Assembly: GCA_964574705.1 (NCBI GenBank)
Contig: CAZNOO010000001.1
Location: forward strand, 62,001 to 126,000
Reading direction: 5' to 3'
Length of the DNA stretch: 64,000 nt
Origin: JAHIVB01 sp964574705
GTDB taxonomy: Bacteria; Bacillota_I; Bacilli_A; Izemoplasmatales; Hujiaoplasmataceae
A program made the translations under genes and the position numbers. The notes beneath the pieces were generated by a model. It saw only the letters and a list, made by a program, of their open reading frames with translations. It was not told the DNA's origin and did no database searches. Below, piece after piece: positions 8,572-16,400 of the stretch (position 1 is the first letter of the stretch; the number at the start of each line of letters is the position of its first letter).

Positions 8572-9616
8572 CCCTGGGTCGACTTCAACAAAAGTTGCGG
8601 TCTTTATCAACGATAAACTGATTCAGGACTCGGTGTTGAAACACAGTGTCAGAGAATTAAGCAAGTACAAATCAGTCGCAGACCAATTGGAATTTAGAAA
8701 GAAAATCATTATCGAATTTTTGGAACTTCATCACTATGTTCCTGAAAACATCGATGTCTTCATCGGTCGCGGAGGGATGCTTCGTTCCTTAAAACAAGGT
8801 GGAACCTATCTTGTTAACAAAGACATGCTTGAAGACCTTCGTAGTGCTAGATATGGTGAACATGCATCGAACCTTGGAGCGTTGATTGCTTATGAACTCG
8901 CGTCCCCGCTAAATCGTCCTGCCTATATTGTCAACCCAGTATGTGTTGATGAGATGGATGAGATTGCCAAGGTATCGGGACTAAAGGGCATCGACCGATC
9001 CAGTATTTTTCATGTTCTAAACCAAAAAGCAATTGCACGAAGACACGCGAGAGTTTTGAATCGAAATTACGAAGACTTAAACTTGATTGTTTGCCATTTA
9101 GGTGGCGGAATCAGCGTGGGGTTGCATAAACAAGGTCGTGTCGTTGATGTCAATAACGCTTTGGGAGGCGACGGACCGTTTTCTCCTGAAAGATGTGGGC
9201 AATTACCAACGTACCCTTTAATTGATTTGTGTTTCTCCAATGATTTCAACAAATCTGAAATTCAAAAGATGCTCGTTGGAAAAGGCGGTCTTGTTTCTTA
9301 TTTGGAAACGTCCAATGGACAAGAAATTGAATCTCGGATCAAAAACGGAGATGAGGTCGCTGAATTTTACTTCCATTCAATGGCATATAATGTGATTAAA
9401 GAGATAGGTAGCCTTTATTTTGCCGCCGAAGGAAAAATCGATGGAATTTTAATCACAGGCGGTCTTGCCTACAGTAAGAGATTTATTCAATATCTTCGTG
9501 ATGCGATAGACCCAATCAAACAGATCACAGTCTATCCTGGAGAAGATGAAATGCGCGCTTTGGCAGAAGGAACCCTTTCTGTATTGCAAAAGCAAGAAAA
9601 ACTGCAAGTCTATTAA
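8546..9616 (+). CDS. buk: Butyrate (branched-chain acid) kinase
   Basis: This 356-residue ASKHA-family kinase makes ATP from acyl phosphate, releasing the free acid; it is the energy-yielding last step of the operon. The N-terminal phosphate loop LVINPGSTSTKVAV, the GRGGMLRSL segment, the CHLGGGISV loop near residue 187 and the C-terminal VYPGEDEMRALAEG match butyrate kinases. The ATG chosen puts NPGSTSTK at residue 9, as in the family; a GGTGG lies just upstream inside ptb. A terminator follows immediately, ending the nine-gene unit. Confidence 0.93.
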   Translation: MDYLLLVINPGSTSTKVAVFINDKLIQDSVLKHSVRELSKYKSVADQLEFRKKIIIEFLELHHYVPENIDVFIGRGGMLRSLKQGGTYLVNKDMLEDLRSARYGEHASNLGALIAYELASPLNRPAYIVNPVCVDEMDEIAKVSGLKGIDRSSIFHVLNQKAIARRHARVLNRNYEDLNLIVCHLGGGISVGLHKQGRVVDVNNALGGDGPFSPERCGQLPTYPLIDLCFSNDFNKSEIQKMLVGKGGLVSYLETSNGQEIESRIKNGDEVAEFYFHSMAYNVIKEIGSLYFAAEGKIDGILITGGLAYSKRFIQYLRDAIDPIKQITVYPGEDEMRALAEGTLSVLQKQEKLQVY

Positions 9617-9640
9617 AAAACCTCAATCCTGAGGTTTTTC
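9616..9640 (+). terminator. Terminator of the branched-chain fermentation operon
   Basis: Perfect 10-base arms AAAAACCTCA and TGAGGTTTTT with an ATCC loop, starting at the last base of the buk stop codon and followed by pyrimidines. Confidence 0.9.
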
Positions 9641-9668
9641 TTTCGAGGTCGCACTTTTGGAGGTGCTT

Positions 9669-10400
9669 ATGTTTAAAATAATGACATTTAACATTAGGAT
9701 TGATGTTGCTGTGGACAAAGAAAATGGTTGGCCCTTTAGAAAAGAAGCGGTAGCACGCTATATTAATAAAGAGAAACCGATAATCCTAGGTATTCAAGAG
9801 GCAAATCAAAAGATGATGAATGAGCTCATGAGTTTGCTTCCGATGTATGACTTTATTGGGATCCCAAGAGAAGAAGGAACAGAATATTCTGCCATTCTTT
9901 ATTTAAAAGAAGTCGCCAAATGTACGTTATCTAATACTTTTTGGCTCTCTGACACCCCTCTAAAATCATCAAAATACACCGAATCGGCATTTCCAAGAAT
10001 CGCGACATATGGTCGTTTTATCATTTACGGAAAAGAATACGTCTTCATTAACACCCATTTAGATTATCTTAAAGAAGAAATTGCCTTCAAACAAATTCAG
10101 GTTCTTCAAAAAGAGACGGATGGGTTATCTGAAGAAATGATCCTAATGGGAGACTTCAATTTTCCCCCTCAAAGCATGATTCACAAGTTCCTTGCGAGTC
10201 ACGGATGGATTCTTCCCTATAAAGAGGATTGTCTGTCTCAGGCGTCATTTCATGCGTTCGAAGGCGTTAAAACAGGAATGCCCATCGATTATATCTATGG
10301 AAAGAAGAAAGTTCATTTTTTTCAAGTCAAGATTGACCAAGATACGGTGAACCCGATTTGCCTGTCGGATCATTACCCAGTTATAGCCTTTATTGAATAA
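9669..10400 (+). CDS. Endonuclease/exonuclease/phosphatase-family protein
   Basis: This 243-residue protein has the DNase I-like metallophosphoesterase fold: MTFNIRID at the start, a GIQEAN segment with the metal-binding Glu near residue 42, MGDFNFPP around residue 160, and a terminal LSDHYPVI with the catalytic Asp-His. I start it at the ATG at 9669 because GGAGGT lies five bases upstream; an earlier in-frame TTG falls inside that ribosome site. No signal peptide is visible, so it acts in the cytoplasm. The substrate (nucleic acid, inositol phosphate or sphingomyelin-like) cannot be read from sequence. It stands alone between two terminators. Confidence 0.85.
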   Translation: MFKIMTFNIRIDVAVDKENGWPFRKEAVARYINKEKPIILGIQEANQKMMNELMSLLPMYDFIGIPREEGTEYSAILYLKEVAKCTLSNTFWLSDTPLKSSKYTESAFPRIATYGRFIIYGKEYVFINTHLDYLKEEIAFKQIQVLQKETDGLSEEMILMGDFNFPPQSMIHKFLASHGWILPYKEDCLSQASFHAFEGVKTGMPIDYIYGKKKVHFFQVKIDQDTVNPICLSDHYPVIAFIE

Positions 10401-10414
10401 TGAAAGATAAAATG

Positions 10415-10445
10415 AAAAGCCTGTGTCGTTTGACAGGCTTTTTTA
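10415..10445 (+). terminator. Terminator after the EEP-family gene
   Basis: Arms AAAAGCCTGT and ACAGGCTTTT with an 8-base loop, followed by T-rich sequence. Confidence 0.88.
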
Positions 10446-10462
10446 TTTTTACTTCTTAATTA

Positions 10463-10474
10463 GAAAACGTTTTC
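10463..10474. promoter_or_regulatory. Cre-like palindrome upstream of the GDPD/CBM operon
   Basis: The perfect 12-base palindrome GAAAACGTTTTC is flanked so that the minus strand reads TTGAAAACGTTTTCTA, close to the CcpA catabolite-responsive element consensus. It lies about 19 bases upstream of the -35. The same 12-mer recurs at 43915-43926. Binding by CcpA or another LacI-family protein is inference. Confidence 0.55.
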
Positions 10475-10492
10475 AATTTTTTCAAATATTGC

Positions 10493-10545
10493 TTGACAAT
10501 CGATGTGATAATTAATTATAATGTAATTAGGAAACCGATTTCCTA
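10493..10545 (+). promoter_or_regulatory. Promoter and LacI-type operator of the GDPD/CBM-array operon
   Basis: TTGACA (10493-10498) and TATAAT (10517-10522) are separated by 18 bases. The expected start point falls at the edge of an 18-base near-palindrome, TAGGAAACCGATTTCCTA (10528-10545), which has a central CG like LacI-family operators. A repressor here would block initiation. A LacI-family regulator is encoded just after the two-gene operon at 18393, the obvious candidate partner. Confidence 0.7.
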
Positions 10546-10567
10546 AATTAATATTTTGGAGGTATGT

Positions 10568-13390
10568 ATGAAAAGAATTCAACTTATTTTCATATTTATA
10601 TTATTAGCATTCTCAACAATTTCAATCATTCAAAATTCGAATGTGATTGTATATGCGGAAGGGGAAGAGGAAGTGACTCTACTATATGAGCTTAGGCCTT
10701 ATCTTTTCGTTAATCAGGGGGATTCAATTGATTTAAGTCAAATTCAATACAACTCCTTGATGGGGAAAGTCGCATTAACGGAAGGGACATTTTCAGAACC
10801 TTCTGCTTTTTTAACGATTACTGATGGCATTTTAGTCGTCAGTCAAAAAGGAATTCATACTTTTAGATTGACGATTGGAACAGAAAGCGTCGTAATCTAT
10901 GTCTTTGCAAAAGAAACAGCCGAAACAGATTATATTATTTACGAGGCTAGTTTTACATCTACCCCCGATGGAGATATTCCAAGTGATTATACAATCGTAA
11001 AAGGGTCCGCAGGAATTGAAAACGGAACTTTGTACTTAGATTCCCCCGCCACGGGCTCTCCTACTCAAGTGACATTGCCTAATTACTTACAAGGCTTTAA
11101 AAACTATATCATAGAAACGGATTTCTCGATTCTATCTGCAGTTGAGTCGACAAGATGGGCATCTGTCATGTATCGATTCTCTCCGAACAACTATTTCCAA
11201 ATGGCAATTCGTCAAGGTGCTACCGCTACGAATGGCGTTGAATTTGCGAAAGCAATCAACGGTAATTGGAGCGTTCCAATCACTACAGCTTATTCAGAAG
11301 CCATCAATCCGGCTTCTATTTATAGATTAAAAATTGATTTATTTGGATCCGTCGTCAATGAATATATTAATGGTGAATTATTGTTAACATATGAAAATGC
11401 AAACGACTATTCAAATGGATTAATTGGATTCCAATCAAGTGGATCTAAAGCCATCTTTAATAATATTGTAATCACGATGCCTGAAAGCTATATTGACAAC
11501 ACGACGACAGACTATTCAGCAATACCATCAGTCTATGTGCCTGAGTCGAATGTCATCATGCCTGCAGGCGCAGTCAAGATGATGAACTCTCTTGAAGAAG
11601 TTGAAGCTTTAGCAACAGAAGAAGTGAGACCACAGACGGCTGTATTTAGAATTAATGCCAACCTTCAAGTTACAGACGCTTCAGGGTTACCTTTTATGGA
11701 CATCCACGATATTTTCGAATATGTCGGAGCGAAGGTCATTCCTGCATTTTATACTAAGTTTTCTACCACAGCAGTTGCAATTGCGACACTTCTAAAAGGA
11801 TATGGCGTAAGAGACTCTTTCTTGATTTCTCCGAATGACAATGCGATTCGCGATGCAAGAGCTGAATATAATATGATCAGAGGCGTCTACGAAATCACAT
11901 ATGACGCTTCCAAACCGGTCTTAACAGATGAAGATTTGATCTTAATCAGAGATGAATCGAATGCTTCTGGTGCGATTGTCGCAATGTTACCAGTAGAGTA
12001 TACTAATCAATACAACGTATTTTATCTTCAAAAAAGACTTGTCAGTGTTTGGTCAGATTTGCAGCTAGAAGAATATCCATCCGTTGTTCAAGCGCTCGTT
12101 TCCGGAGTGAACGGAATTGTTCTTGAAGACTTAACCTCTTATTATGATTTATTGATGCTTTTCCCAGAAAATACGCTTCTGAGAAGACCACTGTCGATTG
12201 GACATAGAGGATTACCATATCTTGCACCAGAGAATTCGTTGCCGAGTATGGATTTTGCAATGGCGGCGAATGCGGATGTTGTTGAACTCGATATCTATTT
12301 GACGACGGACAAAGAAATTGTCGTCATCCATGATGGAACAACAACAAGAACCGCAAACGGCTCCCTCGTTGTAGAAGAATCAACACTCGCACAGTTAAGA
12401 AGTCTAGAATTATTAGATACTTTCGGAATTGAAGAGACAATGAGAATTCCGACCTTAAGAGAATATTTTGAACGGATTCAAGGAACAGACACGATTTTAT
12501 TTATTGAAATCAAAAGTTCAAACTTAGAAATTGTGACTTATCTTAAAGAATTAATCGATGAATATGATGTTTCAGGTCAAATCGTCATTATCACTTTCAT
12601 CGCAAATCAGATTACTGAAATGAAAAATGTGTTACCAGAGATTTCAGATGGATATTTGTCTACAGCGCTGTTAAGTGCAGAAAATTTGGAAGCAAGTATT
12701 CGTGCAACTCTGAATGCAGTCGTTCCAATGCAAACGACCATTAATCCTGAATTCTCACAACTCACGGATGAATTCATTCTCCAAATGAACTATAGGGGAC
12801 TTTCGGTATGGCCATGGACGATGAATATCAGCGCAGACTTCTACGAGTACTACATGTATGGCGTTGGCGGATTGACAACCAACTACAGCGACTTCCTAAA
12901 GAACACCTTCAATCGCATTGAAACAGGAAGCAAAGAAGTAGTTTTGGACTTATATCAACCTCAAACCTATTCCATTCGAGCACAGATTCAAACGCAAAGT
13001 GGATTGTCCTATGATATCATTCCCGATGTGATGGTTGTTGGAAGTGGCAGTACGAACCTGTCCATTGACAATTTAAGTAATATCACTTCCTACGATTCAG
13101 TAGGAGATGAGTATCTACTTGCTTCATTCACTACCATTTTACCAAATGGACAATCTTATACGATGTTTTCAGAATTGATTCATGTTTCTATTGTAGATAC
13201 GACACCAATTGATGATCCTGTAGACGATCCGGTGGACGACCCCGTCGATGATCCTGTTGACGATCCCGTCGATGAACCAGAGGAAAGTCCAGTTATTGGA
13301 TGGATTATTGGAGGAATTACCGGAGGGGTAGCATTCCTTTCCGCAGCAGTTTTCTTGGGCTTACGTTTCTTTAGGAAACCAAAAATATAA
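10568..13390 (+). CDS. Membrane-anchored surface glycerophosphodiester phosphodiesterase with LamG-like domain
   Basis: The 940-residue protein has a signal peptide (residues 1-31, cut likely after VYA), an Ig/beta region, a LamG/concanavalin-like domain at about 120-325, a region at about 340-530 that looks like a degenerate GDPD barrel, a catalytic GDPD domain at about 535-790, six Asp-Asp-Pro-Val-type repeats, one transmembrane helix and a basic RKPKI tail. The active GDPD shows HRG near residue 544, ENS, ELD near 571, IHDG near 587 and EIKSS near 646. It should hydrolyse glycerophosphodiesters outside the cell to glycerol-3-phosphate. The ATG at 10568 is chosen for TTGGAGGT upstream. It is first in an operon with the CBM-array lipoprotein. 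Confidence 0.88.
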   Translation: MKRIQLIFIFILLAFSTISIIQNSNVIVYAEGEEEVTLLYELRPYLFVNQGDSIDLSQIQYNSLMGKVALTEGTFSEPSAFLTITDGILVVSQKGIHTFRLTIGTESVVIYVFAKETAETDYIIYEASFTSTPDGDIPSDYTIVKGSAGIENGTLYLDSPATGSPTQVTLPNYLQGFKNYIIETDFSILSAVESTRWASVMYRFSPNNYFQMAIRQGATATNGVEFAKAINGNWSVPITTAYSEAINPASIYRLKIDLFGSVVNEYINGELLLTYENANDYSNGLIGFQSSGSKAIFNNIVITMPESYIDNTTTDYSAIPSVYVPESNVIMPAGAVKMMNSLEEVEALATEEVRPQTAVFRINANLQVTDASGLPFMDIHDIFEYVGAKVIPAFYTKFSTTAVAIATLLKGYGVRDSFLISPNDNAIRDARAEYNMIRGVYEITYDASKPVLTDEDLILIRDESNASGAIVAMLPVEYTNQYNVFYLQKRLVSVWSDLQLEEYPSVVQALVSGVNGIVLEDLTSYYDLLMLFPENTLLRRPLSIGHRGLPYLAPENSLPSMDFAMAANADVVELDIYLTTDKEIVVIHDGTTTRTANGSLVVEESTLAQLRSLELLDTFGIEETMRIPTLREYFERIQGTDTILFIEIKSSNLEIVTYLKELIDEYDVSGQIVIITFIANQITEMKNVLPEISDGYLSTALLSAENLEASIRATLNAVVPMQTTINPEFSQLTDEFILQMNYRGLSVWPWTMNISADFYEYYMYGVGGLTTNYSDFLKNTFNRIETGSKEVVLDLYQPQTYSIRAQIQTQSGLSYDIIPDVMVVGSGSTNLSIDNLSNITSYDSVGDEYLLASFTTILPNGQSYTMFSELIHVSIVDTTPIDDPVDDPVDDPVDDPVDDPVDEPEESPVIGWIIGGITGGVAFLSAAVFLGLRFFRKPKI
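13210..13278 (+). repeat. 12-base tandem coding repeats (Asp-Asp-Pro-Val linker)
   Basis: Six imperfect copies of a 12-base unit encode an acidic, proline-rich spacer directly before the C-terminal membrane helix of the GDPD protein. Third positions vary (gat/gac, cct/ccg/ccc), so the repeats are old or selected at protein level. The linker would hold the enzyme away from the membrane. Confidence 0.85.
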
Positions 13391-13416
13391 AAATAGAAGA
13401 TTCAAAAGGAGGAATT

Positions 13417-16400
13417 ATGAAAAAACTTTTCTTGTTGGGATTGATGGTTTTCATAGCGTTTAGTGTCGTCGCATGTGTAACAACGACAGCTACAACAACG
13501 ACAACCACTACCGCTACGACAACGACAACGACAACAGCTACAACGACGACTACAACGACACAGACAACGACGACAACCGCCGCTGATCTAACTGCACCAT
13601 TACTTTTAGGTGTTACGGATGTCGTCATCTTCGTCGGTGATTCATTTGACGAAAGAGCTGGAATTACTGCTCAAGATAACATTGACGGTAACATTACAGC
13701 GAATATCGTCATTACTGGAGAATATGATATCACAACACCGGGAACGTACTACATTACGTATACGATTACCGATGTTGCAGGAAATTCATATTATGAAGTT
13801 CGCGAACTTCGCGTCAGAGAAGCAGTTCTTAATACATTCTATATTGTTAACGGAGATTTCTCGGATGTATTAGAAGAACCTTGGGGACATTGGGCCGGAG
13901 AAGGTGGCGCTAGTACTGCTGCTATCGTTGATGGTGTTTTAGTTTATGATGTCACTGCTATTGGAAACTTGACTTATTCAAATCAGTTTTCACAAGTAGA
14001 CAGAGTCATCGAAACTGGAAAGATTTACCAAATCAGTTTCCGTGCAAAAGCGGACGCTCCTAGACCAATGATACTACAGATCGAAAATCGTTCTAATTAT
14101 CAACTCTATTGGAATACGACGGTAGATCTAAGTACTGAATGGGTAACTTATAATTACGCATTCGAAGTTACTTTAGCATCGATTACTACTGGTAAAGTCG
14201 GATTCTTCTTAGGAAATATCGGCTCAACTTCAGTTCCTACAACCGTTTATCTTGATGATGTTGTAATCACTGAACTTGAAGAACTCCCAGGAGACATTAT
14301 GGCTCCAGTCATTTCTGGTATTGGTGCGTATGTTGTCGAACAAGGAATTCCTTTCAATCCTTTGATGGGTGTTTCTGTAAGAGATGACTATGACACTACA
14401 GTATCGGTAAACGATATCGTAATTACCGGAACAGTAGACATTAATACTTTAGGCGATTACACGCTCGTTTATTGGATTGAAGACGAATCAGGAAATGAAG
14501 CTTATTTTGAGAGAATCATTACTGTTTCAACGACTCCGCCAGCAAGTTCATTTGTTGTACCAAACGGAGACTTCACCTTGACTCAGTCAATATCTAATGT
14601 AACAGGCACAGGCGATGGACAATGGATCTGGAAAACAGGTGGAGACTTAACAGCTGCTTTCACGGGTGGAATTGCAGATGGAGTAGCTGAATTCGAAGTT
14701 ACTTCTCTTGGTAACGTCGCACATGGTGTTCAATTCTATGTATTGAACCGTATCGTACAAGAAGGCAGAACTTATCGCGTTACATTTGATGTGAAAGTAG
14801 ATGCCGCAACTCCAATTCAAGTTGTTCTTGAAAATGGAGCAACTTATGTAAGACAGTTTGATCATACTTATAATGCAACAACAGAATGGCAAACCATTAC
14901 GTTTGATTATTATCATTCTAATGCATCCATCAATAATGGTAAGTTCGGTTTCTTCTTAGGACTTGTTGGACCATCAAGTATTCCAACGACGTTCTATCTT
15001 GATAATATTACGATTGAAGCCATTCCTACTGCAGTCGATACAGAAGCTCCTCAAATTACAGGCGCTGATGACATTACGATTGGATTAGGAGACAGTTTTG
15101 ATCCTTTATTTGGAATTGATGTTACAGACAATAGAGACACTTCTTTAAGAGCTGTCGATATCGAAGTCACAGGAGAAGAACTAATTGATGTTAATACCGT
15201 TGGAGATTATACAATTACTTATTCAATCACAGACGCTTCCGGCAATGTTGCAACTGTAACAAGAGTCATTACCGTTAGCCCTGGAATTGCACCTTCGACA
15301 TTGGTTGTATCTAATGGCGATTTCAACAAAGACCAATTCGTCCCCGTATCAACTGATGGTTGGTATTGGAAGACAGGTACTGGTGGTGCATTTACCGCAA
15401 CAATTGACAATGGAGTCGCAGCGATCAATGTTACGAATCCTGGTCTAGTACCTCACGGCGTTCAGTTCTATCAAACGAACAGAGTGACGGTTAAAGATAC
15501 AATCTATATCATTTCATTTAAAGCAAAAGCAGATACGCCAAGACCAATCAAATTGATCATGGAAAATGGTACTACCTATGCAAGATTACTTGATTATGAT
15601 GTATATCTTACAACTGAATGGCAAACGTACACAATTGAGTTCAATTACACAATTGATGGCATTACAAATGCTAAATTTGGATTCTTCCTTGGTGCCGTTT
15701 TAGGAACAAGTGTTCCAACGATGATTTATTTGGATGATCTTCAAATCGTTACAGCATCCGAAGTCGTCGACACCTTAGATCCAATGCTTATCGGTGTTCA
15801 AGACACTGTAATCGTGCAAAATAATACATTTGATCCATTACTTGGAGTAACCGTATGGGACTTCAACGACAAAGTATTAGCAAAAACTGATATTATCGTA
15901 ACAGGTTCTGTCGATACTTCAACACTTGGAGATTATGTCTTGACTTACTCAGTGACAGACGCTTCTGGAAACAGTATTGAAGAAACAAGAACAGTGACTG
16001 TTGTCGCTTCAGCTGCCTTTAATTCTTCATTTGCAGTTGTCAATGGCGATTTCACAACAGATCAAGCAACGCCTTATGCACAACCAGCCGTACTAGGTTG
16101 GGGATGGCATGGAGCTGGAACTTTCACAGCTAGTATCGTTGATGGCGTAGCCGCAATCAATGTTACGAACCTTGGAACGACAACTTATGGTGTTCAATTC
16201 TATCAACAAAATAGAATCATTGAAACTGGTGGAGTCTATCTCATTACTTTCAAAGCAAAAGCGGATATTGCAAGACCAATCCAAATTGCGATTGAAGGTA
16301 CTGCAACTGGAACAACCAGACTATATGACGAAATCTTTGATATTACAACTGAATGGCAAACGTATACAACAACCGTTTCTTTCAATAATATCTTTGGATT

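Noticed and set aside
13371..13628. 85-codon minus-strand ORF rich in valine
   Set aside because: It is the antisense of the Thr-codon linker of the lipoprotein; valine runs are forced by the ACN codons and there is no ribosome site.
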